Shown here: piece by piece, positions 1 to 8,379 of the stretch
Numbering within the stretch: position 1 is the first letter of the stretch
How the letters are laid out: every line of letters begins with the position of its first letter
DNA from: CAJXYS01 sp913063035
GTDB lineage: Bacteria; Pseudomonadota; Alphaproteobacteria; Rhodobacterales; Rhodobacteraceae
DNA: 64,000 nt
Reading direction: 5' to 3'
Assembly (NCBI RefSeq): GCF_050586465.1
Contig: NZ_JBOCEG010000005.1
Location: 248,001-312,000, forward strand
The notes under the pieces: model-generated
What the model saw: the letters and a program-made list of their open reading frames with translations, nothing else
Told to the model about the DNA's origin: nothing
The model's database searches: none
Made by a program: the position numbers and the translations under genes

Positions 1-234
1 GGCTGTATCGTCACCGAGGGCCTCGCCCGCCGCTCGGCCGGCGTGCGCCTGCTGCGCGACAACGTCGTGATCCACGAGGGCACGCTGAAGACGCTCAAGC
101 GCTTCAAGGACGAGGTCAAGGAAGTCAACATGGGCCAGGAATGCGGCATGGCCTTCGAGAACTACGAGGACATCCGCGAGGGCGACGTGATCGAGATTTT
201 CGAGCGCGAGGAAATCGAACGCTCGCTCGACTGA
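1..234 (+). CDS. infB: Translation initiation factor IF-2, C-terminal end (partial)
   Basis: The window opens inside this gene; 77 codons remain before the TGA. The readable residues (GCIVTEG, VRLLRDNVVIHEG, LKRFKDEVKEV, GQECGMAFENY, EGDVIEIFE) are the conserved last beta-barrel (domain IV) of bacterial IF-2, which binds the CCA end and formyl-Met of initiator tRNA and brings it to the 30S subunit in the cytoplasm. The reading frame is intact to the stop. A hairpin terminator follows directly, so the hslV gene downstream is a separate transcript. The upstream domains lie outside the window. Confidence 0.95.
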   Translation, partial: GCIVTEGLARRSAGVRLLRDNVVIHEGTLKTLKRFKDEVKEVNMGQECGMAFENYEDIREGDVIEIFEREEIERSLD

Positions 235-257
235 TCCGGCCCCGTCCGACAGAGAAC

Positions 258-290
258 AGCCCCGGCCCCCGTGCCGGGGCTTTTCATTTT
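258..290 (+). terminator. Intrinsic terminator after infB
   Basis: A perfect 8-bp stem (AGCCCCGG at 258-265 pairing with CCGGGGCT at 274-281) with an 8-nt loop is followed by TTTCATTTT. It lies 24 nt after the infB stop and before the hslV promoter, which is the expected place for a Rho-independent terminator. Confidence 0.8.
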
Positions 291-300
291 CCGGCCCCGG

Positions 301-331
301 CTTGTGCCCCGCGGCAGCGAAGGCCATATAG
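301..331 (+). promoter_or_regulatory. Putative heat-shock (RpoH-type) promoter of hslVU
   Basis: CTTG (301-304) is followed after 20 nt by CATATAG (325-331), 20 nt before the hslV ATG. The dnaK promoter in this window has CTTG-N20-TATATAG, the same spacing and nearly the same -10. This fits the CTTG...TATAT pattern known for alphaproteobacterial sigma-32 promoters, and hslVU is a classical heat-shock operon. Inferred from pattern and context only. Confidence 0.55.
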
Positions 332-351
332 GGCCGAGCGACGGAGGATGC

Positions 352-912
352 ATGACCGAGACGAGCGATTTTCCCGGCTGGCACGGGACCACCATCATCG
401 GCGTGAAGAAAGGCGGCGCGGTCGTGATCGCCGGGGACGGGCAGGTGAGCCTGGGCCAGACGGTGATCAAGGGCACCGCCCGCAAGGTGCGCCGGATCGC
501 GCCCGGCGGCTACGAGGTCGTGGCGGGGTTTGCCGGATCAACCGCCGACGCCTTCACGCTGCTCGAGCGGCTGGAAACCAAGCTCGAGGCGACGCCGGGC
601 CAGTTGCAGCGCGCGGCGGTGGAACTGGCGAAGGACTGGCGCACGGACAAGTATCTCCAGAAACTCGAGGCGATGCTCATCGTCTCGGACGGAGCGCAGA
701 TGTACGTCATCACCGGCGCGGGCGACGTGCTCGAGCCCGAGCATGACGTGGCCGCCATCGGGTCGGGAGGCAATTACGCGCTGGCCGCGGCGCGCGCGCT
801 GATCGACAGCGACAAGGATGCCGACGAGATCGCCCGCACCGCCATGGCGATCGCGGCCGATATCTGCGTCTACACCAACGGCAACCTGACCGTGGAGAAG
901 ATTTCTCAATGA
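352..912 (+). CDS. hslV: ATP-dependent protease HslV, peptidase subunit
   Basis: This 186-residue protein is the threonine peptidase of the HslVU (ClpQY) protease, which degrades misfolded and regulatory proteins in the cytoplasm. The start at ATG 352 has GGAGG at 343-347; longer upstream readings lack support. The first 12 residues (ending WHG) precede TTIIGVKKGG. By alignment with E. coli HslV, Thr13 is the catalytic N-terminal Thr, so a propeptide of about 12 residues must be removed, as is usual in alphaproteobacteria. Further family signatures are AGDGQVSLGQTV, GFAGSTADAFTL and the C-terminal AADICVYTNGN. It overlaps hslU by four bases (ATGA). Confidence 0.97.
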   Translation: MTETSDFPGWHGTTIIGVKKGGAVVIAGDGQVSLGQTVIKGTARKVRRIAPGGYEVVAGFAGSTADAFTLLERLETKLEATPGQLQRAAVELAKDWRTDKYLQKLEAMLIVSDGAQMYVITGAGDVLEPEHDVAAIGSGGNYALAAARALIDSDKDADEIARTAMAIAADICVYTNGNLTVEKISQ

Positions 913-2219
913 CCGACCTGACCCCGCGCGAGATCGTCTCGGAACTCGACCGTTTCATCATCGGGCAAAAGGACGCCAAGCGCGCCGTCGCGGTGGCGCT
1001 GCGCAACCGGTGGCGGCGCAAGCAGCTCGATGCCGAGATGCAGGAAGAAGTCTATCCGAAGAATATCCTGATGATCGGCCCCACCGGCGTCGGCAAGACC
1101 GAGATCAGCCGCCGGCTGGCCAAGCTGGCCCGCGCGCCCTTCATCAAGGTCGAGGCGACGAAATTCACCGAGGTGGGCTATGTCGGCCGGGACGTGGAAC
1201 AGATCGTGCGCGACCTGGTCGAGAACGCCATCGCCATGACCCGCGCGCAGATGCGCGAGGACGTCAAGGCCAAGGCCCACGCCAACGCCGAGGACCGGGT
1301 CATCGACGCGGTGGCCGGGCCCGATGCGCGCGGGCAGACCCGCGAGATGTTCCGCCGCAAGCTGCGCGACGGCGACCTCGACGACAAGGAAATAGAGCTC
1401 GACGTCGCCGACAGCTCCAACCCCATGCAAATGCTCGACATTCCGGGCCAGCCCGGCGGGGGCAACATGGGGATGATGAACCTGGGCGATATCTTCGGCA
1501 AGGCCTTCGGCGGGCGCACCGTGCGGCGGAAAATGACCGTAAAGGACAGCTACGGCGTCCTGATCGCCGAAGAGGCCGACAAGCTGCTGGACGAGGAGAC
1601 CGTCAACCGCAGCGCGCTGAAATCCGTGGAAGAGAACGGCATCGTCTTTCTCGACGAGATCGACAAGGTCTGCGCCCGGGCCGAGGCCAAGGGCGGCGAT
1701 GTCAGCCGCGAGGGCGTCCAGCGCGACCTGCTGCCGCTGGTCGAGGGCACGACGGTGTCCACCAAGTACGGCGCCGTGAAGACCGATCATGTCCTCTTCA
1801 TCGCCTCGGGCGCCTTCCATATCGCCAAGCCGTCGGACCTGCTGCCCGAGCTGCAGGGCCGCCTGCCCATCCGCGTCGAGCTGCGCGCGCTGACCGAGGC
1901 CGACTTCGTCCGCATCCTGACCGAGACCGACAATGCGCTTACCCGGCAGTACACGGCGCTGATGGGCACCGAAGAGGTCACGGTCGACTTCACGGAGGAC
2001 GGCATCGCCGCGCTTGCCCGGATCGCCGCCGAGGTGAACCAGGCGGTGGAGAATATCGGCGCCCGGCGCCTCTACACGATCATGGAGCGGGTCTTCGAGG
2101 AACTTTCCTATACCGCGCCCGACCGCGCGGGCGAGGCCATTACGGTCGACGCCGATTTCGTCGAAGAGCACCTGGGCGCGTTGTCCCGATCCGTGGACAT
2201 GAGCCGCTACGTGCTCTGA
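909..2219 (+). CDS. hslU: HslU ATPase subunit of the HslVU protease
   Basis: A 436-residue AAA+ unfoldase (ClpY) that caps the HslV dodecamer, unfolds substrates and threads them in. Walker A GPTGVGKT is at 57-64 and Walker B FLDEIDK has D249/E250; the GYVGRD pore-loop motif follows Walker A. The variable I-domain lies between them and is Met/Gly-rich (GGGNMGMMNLG). The C-terminal tail RSVDMSRYVL is the family tail that docks into HslV pockets. Its length is normal. Its start codon overlaps the hslV stop (ATGA), implying translational coupling and equal expression under the heat-shock-type promoter at 301. Confidence 0.98.
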   Translation: MTDLTPREIVSELDRFIIGQKDAKRAVAVALRNRWRRKQLDAEMQEEVYPKNILMIGPTGVGKTEISRRLAKLARAPFIKVEATKFTEVGYVGRDVEQIVRDLVENAIAMTRAQMREDVKAKAHANAEDRVIDAVAGPDARGQTREMFRRKLRDGDLDDKEIELDVADSSNPMQMLDIPGQPGGGNMGMMNLGDIFGKAFGGRTVRRKMTVKDSYGVLIAEEADKLLDEETVNRSALKSVEENGIVFLDEIDKVCARAEAKGGDVSREGVQRDLLPLVEGTTVSTKYGAVKTDHVLFIASGAFHIAKPSDLLPELQGRLPIRVELRALTEADFVRILTETDNALTRQYTALMGTEEVTVDFTEDGIAALARIAAEVNQAVENIGARRLYTIMERVFEELSYTAPDRAGEAITVDADFVEEHLGALSRSVDMSRYVL

Positions 2220-2290
2220 CCCCCCGCCCGGCCCGGCGCACCGGGCCGGATCCCCTTGCACATCCGCGCCCCCGCGCCTATGCGCGTCGC

Positions 2291-3514
2291 ATGGCGCTTG
2301 TCGATTTCCTCCGCCAGAACGCCCGGTGGCTCGCCGCGGGGGTGCTTCTGACGTTCTGCTCGTCTTTCGGGCAAACCTATTTCATCTCGATATTCGCCGG
2401 CGAGATCCGCGCCACCTTCGGCCTGTCGCACGGGCAATGGGGGGGCATCTATACCATGGGCACCATGGCCTCGGCCGCGGTGATGGTCTTCGCGGGCGGG
2501 CTGACCGACCGGTTCCGCGCGCGCAGCATCGGCGCGCTGGCGCTGGCGTTCCTGGCCCTGGCCTGCCTTGCGATGGCCACGGTACCCGGCGTGTGGCTCC
2601 TGCCCGTGGTCATCTTCGCGCTGCGCTTCGGCGGGCAGGGGATGAGCGTGCATATCGCCATGGTCGCGATGGCGCGCTGGTACGTGGCGTCCCGCGGCAA
2701 GGCGATTTCCATCGCGGCGCTCGGCGTTGCGGCTGGCGAGGCGTTTCTGCCGATGATCTTCGTCGCGCTGATGACGATCCTTCACTGGCAGACGCTCTGG
2801 GTGGTGGCGGCCTGCCTGCCGCTGCTGGCGATCCCGGTTCTGGCCGGGCTGTTGCGGGTGGAGCGCACGCCCCGATCCATGGGCACGGCAAGCCAGTCCG
2901 CCGGGATGGGCGGGCGCCACTGGACCCGTGCGGAGATGCTGCGCCATCCTCTTTTCTGGCTGTCGGTTCCCGCGCTGCTGTCCCTGCCGGCCTTCGGGAC
3001 CGCGCTGTTCTTCCAGCAGGTCCACCTGGCCGAGACCAAGGGCTGGGCCCTGGTGGAGTTCGTGGCGCTCTTCCCGATCTTCACCGCGATCAGCGTCGGG
3101 ACGATGGTGCTGGCGGGCTGGGCGCTGGATCGATGGGGCACCGCGCGGCTGATGCCGCTTTACCAACTGCCTTTCGCCGCCGGCATGGTGGTGATGAGCC
3201 TTGCCGAGAGCATCGCCGGCGCGGCGCTGGCCATGGCCCTGCTCGCCCTGTCGCAGGGCGCGAATTCCGCGCTGCCGCAGGCCTTCTGGGCCGAGTTCTA
3301 CGGCACCCGCCATATCGGCGCGATCAAGGCCACCGCGACGGCCGTCATGGTGCTCGGCACCGGGCTCGGCCCCGGGCTGACCGGGGGGCTGATCGATCTG
3401 GGCTACAGCTTTCCCGAACAAATGTTCGGAATTGCCGCCTATATCGTGCTCGCGGCCATCCTGATCGCGGTCGCGGTCCGCAGGTCCGCCCCGCTTCTGC
3501 CCGCACGCGCATAG
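2291..3514 (+). CDS. Major facilitator superfamily transporter
   Basis: A 407-residue inner-membrane protein with about 12 hydrophobic segments. The loop after TM2 has the GGLTDRFRARS form of the MFS motif A (G-x-x-x-D-R-x-x-R). The start at ATG 2291 gives MALVDFLRQNARW followed directly by TM1; longer upstream readings run through hslU in another frame and are rejected. The substrate cannot be read from sequence; the layout resembles the oxalate/formate and monocarboxylate antiporter group only in general form. It follows hslU after 71 bases and may have its own promoter. A short hairpin with TTTT (3513-3529) sits at its end. Confidence 0.85.
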   Translation: MALVDFLRQNARWLAAGVLLTFCSSFGQTYFISIFAGEIRATFGLSHGQWGGIYTMGTMASAAVMVFAGGLTDRFRARSIGALALAFLALACLAMATVPGVWLLPVVIFALRFGGQGMSVHIAMVAMARWYVASRGKAISIAALGVAAGEAFLPMIFVALMTILHWQTLWVVAACLPLLAIPVLAGLLRVERTPRSMGTASQSAGMGGRHWTRAEMLRHPLFWLSVPALLSLPAFGTALFFQQVHLAETKGWALVEFVALFPIFTAISVGTMVLAGWALDRWGTARLMPLYQLPFAAGMVVMSLAESIAGAALAMALLALSQGANSALPQAFWAEFYGTRHIGAIKATATAVMVLGTGLGPGLTGGLIDLGYSFPEQMFGIAAYIVLAAILIAVAVRRSAPLLPARA

Positions 3515-3529
3515 GGCGCAGGCCCTTTT
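3513..3529 (+). terminator. Short hairpin terminator between convergent genes
   Basis: AGGGC (3513-3517) pairs with GCCCT (3522-3526) across a 4-nt loop, followed by TTTC. It overlaps the end of the MFS gene and lies in the 30-bp gap before the convergent Smr gene. A longer inverted repeat (CGCAGGC/GCCTGCG) also spans this AT-rich gap. Modest strength. Confidence 0.4.
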
Positions 3530-3544
3530 CTGAATATTTATTCG

Positions 3545-4162
3545 TTATCTTTGCCTGCGAAGATACACGTAATAGGCCCCGCTGCCGCCATGGCTTTGAT
3601 GTGCCTCGCTTACCTGCAGAACCACCCGCGTGAGCGGCGGCGCGGAAAGCCAGCCCGGGACGTGATGCTTCAGCAGCCCCCGCCTGGCCGGGATCGGCCC
3701 CTCGTCGCGCGCCTGCCGGCCCTTTCCGGTAATGACCAGCACCAGCCGCTTCCCCGTGGCCTGTGCCGAGAGGATGAACGACACCAGCGCCGGATGTGCC
3801 TGGTCGAGCGTCATGCCATGCAGATCCAGCCGTGCCTCGGGGGTCAGCTTGCCGCGGCTCATGCGGGCGTGGGTTCGCTTGTCCATCGTCACGGGGCGCT
3901 TCGCCAGGCGATCGCCGAGAGGCGCCGCCAGGTCATGGCCGGGGGTTTTCCCATCCGCCCGCTCCCCTATGCGGAAGCTGGGGATCGCGGTTTCCGCCCG
4001 GTCGCCGCGCACCGGTTTCTCCGCGCGGACCGCGTGCGGCGCCGCGGGTTCGGACGGGGCCGCCTTCCGTTCGGGATGGAGGGGGTCGGCGCTGTCCGCA
4101 ACCCGCTGCCAAAGCGCGTGTTCATCCTCGGTCAGGCGGCGGGGCTCCTTGCGACGCGACAC
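3545..4162 (-). CDS. Smr-domain protein (putative DNA/RNA nicking domain)
   Basis: A 205-residue protein read from GTG 4162, five bases after the mltA stop; a longer reading would overlap mltA heavily. The N-terminal 100 residues are charged, low-complexity and probably disordered. The C-terminal half is an Smr domain: LDLHG at 112-116, TGKG at 145-148, and a final YYVYLRR strand. Smr domains are the C-terminal nuclease-like module of MutS2 and occur alone in many proteobacteria; activity of the stand-alone form is usually inferred rather than shown. It is the last gene of a three-gene minus-strand unit with mltA and the Tim44-like gene. Confidence 0.85.
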   Translation of the reverse strand: MSRRKEPRRLTEDEHALWQRVADSADPLHPERKAAPSEPAAPHAVRAEKPVRGDRAETAIPSFRIGERADGKTPGHDLAAPLGDRLAKRPVTMDKRTHARMSRGKLTPEARLDLHGMTLDQAHPALVSFILSAQATGKRLVLVITGKGRQARDEGPIPARRGLLKHHVPGWLSAPPLTRVVLQVSEAHQSHGGSGAYYVYLRRQR

Positions 4163-4166
4163 GGGA

Positions 4167-5210
4167 TCAGCCCCCCGACGCCATGCGAAAGGCCTGTTCG
4201 ATCGGCAGCAAGACCACCAGCCGCCCCGGGTCACGCACCCGCCCGGCCTCGCGCCCCGCGGCATCGCCCGTGCCATAGAAGATGTCCGCGCGCTGCGGTC
4301 CCTTGATGGCGGAACCGGTATCCTGGGCCACCATCAGCCGCCGCAGCGGCTGCACGCCATCCTTCTCGATCCAGACCGGGGCGCCGAGCGGTGTATGGGC
4401 GGGATCGACGGCGAGGCTTCGCAGCGCCGTCAGGGGGCGGTTCATCGCCCCGAGCGGCCCGCGATCGGCGGCCACGTTGTCGAGCTTGCGGAAGAAGACA
4501 TAGGAGGGGTTATGGTTCAGCAGCGCGCGTCCCTGCGCCGGGTTCCGCCGGACCCAGTTGCGGATCACCTGGGCGGAAACCTGGTGGGATGCATAGACGC
4601 CGCGGCGCACGAGCTCCTGCCCGACGGAACGATACTCGTGGCCGTTCTTGGCCGCGTAGCCGACCCGGATGACCCGCCCATCGGGCAGCCTGATGCGCCC
4701 GGACCCCTGCACATGCAGGAAAAACGCGTCCACCGGATCGTCGAGCCAGGCGATCTCCAGGCCTTGGCCAGCCAGCACGCCTTCGGCGATTTCGGCGCGG
4801 GTATACCAGCGCTCGCCGTTCGGAAGATCGGCGGGGCGGGCATGAATGGGATAGCGGTAGCGGTCGTCGGGCACCAGCGCGCCATTGAGCTCGGGCTCGT
4901 AATAGCCGGTGAAAAGCGCCTCCGACCGCGGGCTCACGACCACCGGCTGGAAAAAGAGCTCGAAGAAGGTTCGCGCATCCGCCGCATCGGCCGCGAGCGC
5001 ACAGATCGGCCCCCATTCCGGGGCCTCCATGTCGGGGCAGGTTTCGCGGAAAACCTTCAGCGCGGCAGGGTGGTCATCCTCGGCCCAGCCGTCGAGCGCC
5101 GCGAAGTCGAGAACCTCGATCTCAGGCTCGGCCGCGGCCATGCCCGCCATCAGCAGCAGTGCCGCCCCGGCCGCCGCGGCCCACTGCCATGTGAGCCGCG
5201 CGCACCTCAT
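4167..5210 (-). CDS. mltA: Membrane-bound lytic murein transglycosylase A
   Basis: A 347-residue peptidoglycan lytic transglycosylase that cleaves the MurNAc-GlcNAc bond with formation of anhydro-MurNAc. Residues 1-27 form a signal peptide (basic start, Ala/Leu core, ending MAAA-EPE); no lipobox Cys is evident, so it may be periplasmic rather than lipid-anchored. Family motifs include FTGYYEPELNG, DPVDAFFLHVQGSGR and the C-terminal 3D domain AQDTGSAIKGPQRADIFYGTG, whose Asp residues are the catalytic region. The start overlaps the stop of the upstream Tim44-like gene (ATGA), indicating a coupled operon for envelope functions. Confidence 0.95.
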   Translation of the reverse strand: MRCARLTWQWAAAAGAALLLMAGMAAAEPEIEVLDFAALDGWAEDDHPAALKVFRETCPDMEAPEWGPICALAADAADARTFFELFFQPVVVSPRSEALFTGYYEPELNGALVPDDRYRYPIHARPADLPNGERWYTRAEIAEGVLAGQGLEIAWLDDPVDAFFLHVQGSGRIRLPDGRVIRVGYAAKNGHEYRSVGQELVRRGVYASHQVSAQVIRNWVRRNPAQGRALLNHNPSYVFFRKLDNVAADRGPLGAMNRPLTALRSLAVDPAHTPLGAPVWIEKDGVQPLRRLMVAQDTGSAIKGPQRADIFYGTGDAAGREAGRVRDPGRLVVLLPIEQAFRMASGG

Positions 5211-5863
5211 TCACCCGTGGCGACCAGCTGCCAGTTCGGATCGTCCGTGCCCATGACGCGCCCGAAGGTCCAGACGTCACGCTGGCGCTTGATCTCGGTC
5301 GGGCTGCCCTCGACGATCTCGCCCTCGGCGTTCCGCACGACCGAGGTAAGCTCCCCGGTGAATTTCACCGTCACCTCGGCCTCGCCGGACTGCTTGTCGA
5401 AACTGGCATCGGCGACGCCGATGTCGCGCAGGCCCACGAAGCTCGCCTCGATGCGGAGCCCCTCGGCCTCGCGGGCGGCGACGGCGCCCTCGAAGGCCTC
5501 GTAGACCTCGGCCGCGAGATATGGCCGGACCTCTTCCATGTTGCCGTTCTCATAGGCCATGAGGATCATCTCGTAAGCGCCGCGCGCGCCCTGCAGGAAT
5601 TCCCCCACGTTGAAGGAAGGCTCCACCGCCTTCATGTCGGCCAGGGCCGAGGCGGCATCGGATCCTTCCTTGACGTGATCGGCGATGTCGGTGTCGACGC
5701 CGCCCTCGATCACCTCGAAATCCCGACGCGCATCGCGCCGCGACGGACCCTCAAGGGGCGGTTTCTCGAACCCCTCTCGCGTGCCCAGGACGCTCTTCAA
5801 GCGGAGGATCAGGAAGATGGCGATCCCGGCGAGGACTATCAGCTGAATGACAGCGGAACTCAT
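5207..5863 (-). CDS. Tim44/TimA-like domain protein, membrane-anchored
   Basis: A 218-residue protein starting at ATG 5863 (MSSAVIQLIVLAGIAIFLILRLKSVLG), which has one N-terminal transmembrane segment at about 5-22. After a charged linker, residues from about 80 to the end form a Tim44/MRPL45-type domain (FLQGARGAYEMILMAYENGN, a central helix pair, then mixed sheet). Alphaproteobacterial members are the bacterial relatives of mitochondrial Tim44, which tethers the import motor; the bacterial role is not settled. Located between fxsA (divergent) and mltA. SecB lies nearby, so a link to envelope protein traffic is possible but only inferred. Confidence 0.85.
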   Translation of the reverse strand: MSSAVIQLIVLAGIAIFLILRLKSVLGTREGFEKPPLEGPSRRDARRDFEVIEGGVDTDIADHVKEGSDAASALADMKAVEPSFNVGEFLQGARGAYEMILMAYENGNMEEVRPYLAAEVYEAFEGAVAAREAEGLRIEASFVGLRDIGVADASFDKQSGEAEVTVKFTGELTSVVRNAEGEIVEGSPTEIKRQRDVWTFGRVMGTDDPNWQLVATGE

Positions 5864-5981
5864 TTCGGTAAGGACCCTTTCGCGGCAACGGGGTTTTGTA
5901 TCGGGCAAGACGTCACATATGTAAGTCACGGGGTGGGTCGAGTCTACCTCACCCCGGGCAATACAATGGCAGGTGCAACGG

Positions 5982-6497
5982 ATGTGGTTGTTTTTTCTTT
6001 TCGTGGCGGTTCCGATCCTGGAGATCGCGCTCTTCATCCAGGTCGGCGGCGCGATCGGGCTGTGGCCGACGCTCGGTATCGTCATCCTGACCGCCATCGC
6101 GGGCACCTACCTGGTGCGCACGCAGGGCCTCCAGGCGCTGCAAAGGCTGCAGACCGCCCTCGAGCGCGGCCAGGACCCGGCGATCCCGCTGGTCCATGGC
6201 GCGATGATCCTGGTCGCCGGCGTCCTGCTGCTGACCCCGGGCTTTTTCACCGACGCGGTGGGCCTGTCCTTCCTGATCCCGCCCATTCGCGCCGCGATCA
6301 TCCGCTTCGCGGGGCGTCACGTGGTCGCGCGCGGCGTCAGCTTCCGGATGCAGGGCCAGCACCGCGCTGGCCCGCAGTCTCCGCCACGGGATCCGGATAC
6401 GGTGGACGCGGACTACACCGTGCTCGACGAAGACGCGGACCGGCCGGGCCGGGACGACACGGACCACCGCGGCGGATCGGGCTGGACCCGCCCCTGA
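5982..6497 (+). CDS. fxsA: FxsA family inner-membrane protein
   Basis: A 171-residue protein with three hydrophobic segments. It starts MWLFFLFVAVPILEIALFIQVGG and contains the family motifs GTYLVRTQG and LLLTPGFFTDAVG. ATG 5982 is preferred over GTG 5973 because AGGTG lies 6 bases upstream and the M-W-L start is typical. The E. coli homologue is associated with overproduction effects on phage T7 exclusion; the normal role is unknown. Residues 110-171 form a polar, Asp/Arg-rich cytoplasmic tail. Divergent from the Tim44-like gene and followed by secB after 82 bases. Confidence 0.88.
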   Translation: MWLFFLFVAVPILEIALFIQVGGAIGLWPTLGIVILTAIAGTYLVRTQGLQALQRLQTALERGQDPAIPLVHGAMILVAGVLLLTPGFFTDAVGLSFLIPPIRAAIIRFAGRHVVARGVSFRMQGQHRAGPQSPPRDPDTVDADYTVLDEDADRPGRDDTDHRGGSGWTRP

Positions 6498-6579
6498 GGC
6501 CAACCACCGGATTGCCGGTCCCGCCCCAACCTGCTAGACGAACCCCCGATTTCGAGTGCCCAGCCGCCAGGAGAGACCG

Positions 6580-7089
6580 ATGGCCGAGACCCAAGACAAT
6601 GGCAACGGCGACGCGCAGGCGTCGCAGCCCCCGCAGCAGCCCCGGATGCAGATCCTGGGCCAGTTCATCCGCGACATGTCCTTCGAGAACATCGCGGCGC
6701 AGAAGAGCCTGCAGGGCCAGACCCAGCCCGAAATATCGGTCCAGGTCGGCATGGACGCGCGCAAGCGCCAGCAGGACAACCAGTATGACGTGATCGTCAA
6801 GATCTCCATCACGTCGAAGACCAAGGAAGAGGGCGACCCGATCTTCCTGCTGGAACTGGAATACGGCGGTGTCTTCCAGGTCGAGAACGTGCCCAGCGAG
6901 CAGCTGCATCCCTACCTTCTGATCGAATGCCCGCGGATGATCTTCCCCTATATCCGCCGGATCGTCAGCGACGTGACGCGCGACGGCGGCTTCCCGCCGC
7001 TGAACCTGGACAATATCGACTTCGTCCAGCTCTACCGCCAGCAGATCGCGCAGCGCCAGGCGGAAAGCCAGCAGACGCAGCCCAACTAA
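6580..7089 (+). CDS. secB: Protein-export chaperone SecB
   Basis: A 169-residue cytosolic tetrameric chaperone that keeps preproteins unfolded and delivers them to SecA. ATG 6580 follows AGGAGAG (6569-6575). The first 25 residues are a Gln/Asn-rich tail; the core begins QILGQFIRDMSFEN and contains YGGVFQVENV and LLIECPRMIFPYIRRIVSDVTRDGGFPPLNLDNIDF, conserved in all SecB. Alphaproteobacteria characteristically keep secB beside the dnaQ-coaE-aroE cluster. The last four bases overlap the convergent dnaQ stop. Confidence 0.97.
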   Translation: MAETQDNGNGDAQASQPPQQPRMQILGQFIRDMSFENIAAQKSLQGQTQPEISVQVGMDARKRQQDNQYDVIVKISITSKTKEEGDPIFLLELEYGGVFQVENVPSEQLHPYLLIECPRMIFPYIRRIVSDVTRDGGFPPLNLDNIDFVQLYRQQIAQRQAESQQTQPN

Positions 7090-7769
7090 CGGGCCCAGAG
7101 CGCCTTGTCGCCGAGGTCCGCCACGAACGCCTCGTGGGCTTCGGCCTCGGCCCTGGTCAGGCGCGAAGCCAGGGGGCGCGGACGCGGGCCCGGCGCCCAG
7201 TCCGTGCCGCCGGCGCCGGTGCCGCCGCGCGTGGTCGCGGCCAGCCCGAAATCGGGCTGGCGGCCGCCGATAAGCTCCAGGTAGACCTCCGCGAGAAGCT
7301 CCGAGTCCAGAAGCGCGCCATGCAGCGTGCGCGCGGCATTGTTGACGCCGAAGCGACGGCAGAGCGCATCGAGCGAATTTCCCGCGCCCGGGAACTTGCG
7401 CCGGGCGATTTCCAGCGTATCGACCGCCCGCTCCAGCGGGATTGCGGGACGGCGGGCCCATTCAAGCTCGGCATTGATGAACCGCATGTCGAAGCTGGCG
7501 TTGTGGATCACCAGTTTCGCGTCACCCACGAAATCGATGAAGGCATCGACCACGTCGGTGAAAACCGGCTGGTCGCGCAGGAACTCGTCACCCAGGCCGT
7601 GCACGGCGAAGGCCTCGGCCGGCATGGCGCGCTGCGGATTGATGTACTGGTGGTAGGTGCGCCCCGTGGCGACATGGTTGTGAAGCTCCAGCGCGCCGAT
7701 TTCCACGATCCGGTCGCCCGTCGTCGGGTCCAGCCCCGTGGTTTCGGTATCGAGCACGATCTCGCGCAT
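7086..7769 (-). CDS. dnaQ: DNA polymerase III epsilon subunit, 3'-5' proofreading exonuclease
   Basis: A 227-residue DEDDh exonuclease. Exo I is VLDTETTGLDP with D7 and E9; Exo II lies in HNASFDMRFINAEL; Exo III is in HGALLDSELLAEVYLEL with the catalytic His preceding Asp. It forms the proofreading core with the alpha and theta subunits of the replicative polymerase. The C-terminal tail (from about 185) is Gly/Arg-rich and less conserved, the part that contacts alpha. It is the last gene of maf-aroE-coaE-dnaQ; one base separates it from coaE. The stop overlaps that of secB tail to tail. Confidence 0.96.
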   Translation of the reverse strand: MREIVLDTETTGLDPTTGDRIVEIGALELHNHVATGRTYHQYINPQRAMPAEAFAVHGLGDEFLRDQPVFTDVVDAFIDFVGDAKLVIHNASFDMRFINAELEWARRPAIPLERAVDTLEIARRKFPGAGNSLDALCRRFGVNNAARTLHGALLDSELLAEVYLELIGGRQPDFGLAATTRGGTGAGGTDWAPGPRPRPLASRLTRAEAEAHEAFVADLGDKALWAR

Positions 7770-7770
7770 C

Positions 7771-8379
7771 TCAGCCCCGCCTTGCCGTCAGCTTCCCGAT
7801 CAGTTCTTGCACCGCCGCGCGCGCCGCATCAAGGGTCCGGGTTTCGATGACGTAATCGGCGCGGCGGCGCTTCTCGGCATCCGGCATCTGCTTGGCCAGG
7901 ATCCGATCGAAATGGGTCTCCGTCATGCCCGGCCGGGCCAGCACCCGCGCGCGCTGAACCTCTGGCGGCACGGAGACCACCACGACGGCATCGACCAGCG
8001 CCGCGCCACCGGTCTCGAACAGGAGCGGAATGTCCAGCACCACAACCGGCGCGCCCGCGGCCGCGGCATCGGCGAGAAACGCCTTGCGATCCTCGGCCAC
8101 AAGGGGGTGCACAGCCGCCTCGATCCTGGAAAGGGCTTCGGGATCCTCGGCGATCCAGGCCTTGAGCACGGCGCGGTCCACGGCCCCGTCGACGATCGCG
8201 TCCGGGCAGAGCGCGCGGATCGGTTCGACGGCGGCGCCGCCGGCGGAATAGGCGCGATGCACCGCGGCGTCCGCGTCCCATACCGGGACGCCGGCGGCGC
8301 GGAAGAGCCCTGCCGTGGTGGACTTGCCCATCCCGATGGACCCGGTCAGGCCCAGGACGAACGGACGGTCATCGCTCAT
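7771..8379 (-). CDS. coaE: Dephospho-CoA kinase
   Basis: A 202-residue P-loop kinase catalysing the last step of coenzyme A synthesis, ATP-dependent phosphorylation of the 3'-hydroxyl of dephospho-CoA. Walker A GSIGMGKST is at 13-21, followed by VWDADAAVHRAYS, the substrate lid motif, and VVLDIPLLFETGG, the family signature. Length is standard. Its start overlaps the aroE stop (ATGA) and its stop lies one base from dnaQ, so expression is coupled to both. Confidence 0.97.
   Translation of the reverse strand: MSDDRPFVLGLTGSIGMGKSTTAGLFRAAGVPVWDADAAVHRAYSAGGAAVEPIRALCPDAIVDGAVDRAVLKAWIAEDPEALSRIEAAVHPLVAEDRKAFLADAAAAGAPVVVLDIPLLFETGGAALVDAVVVVSVPPEVQRARVLARPGMTETHFDRILAKQMPDAEKRRRADYVIETRTLDAARAAVQELIGKLTARRG

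Noticed and set aside
906..2261. A 451-codon minus-strand frame over hslU
   Set aside because: Antisense shadow of hslU, with no motifs.
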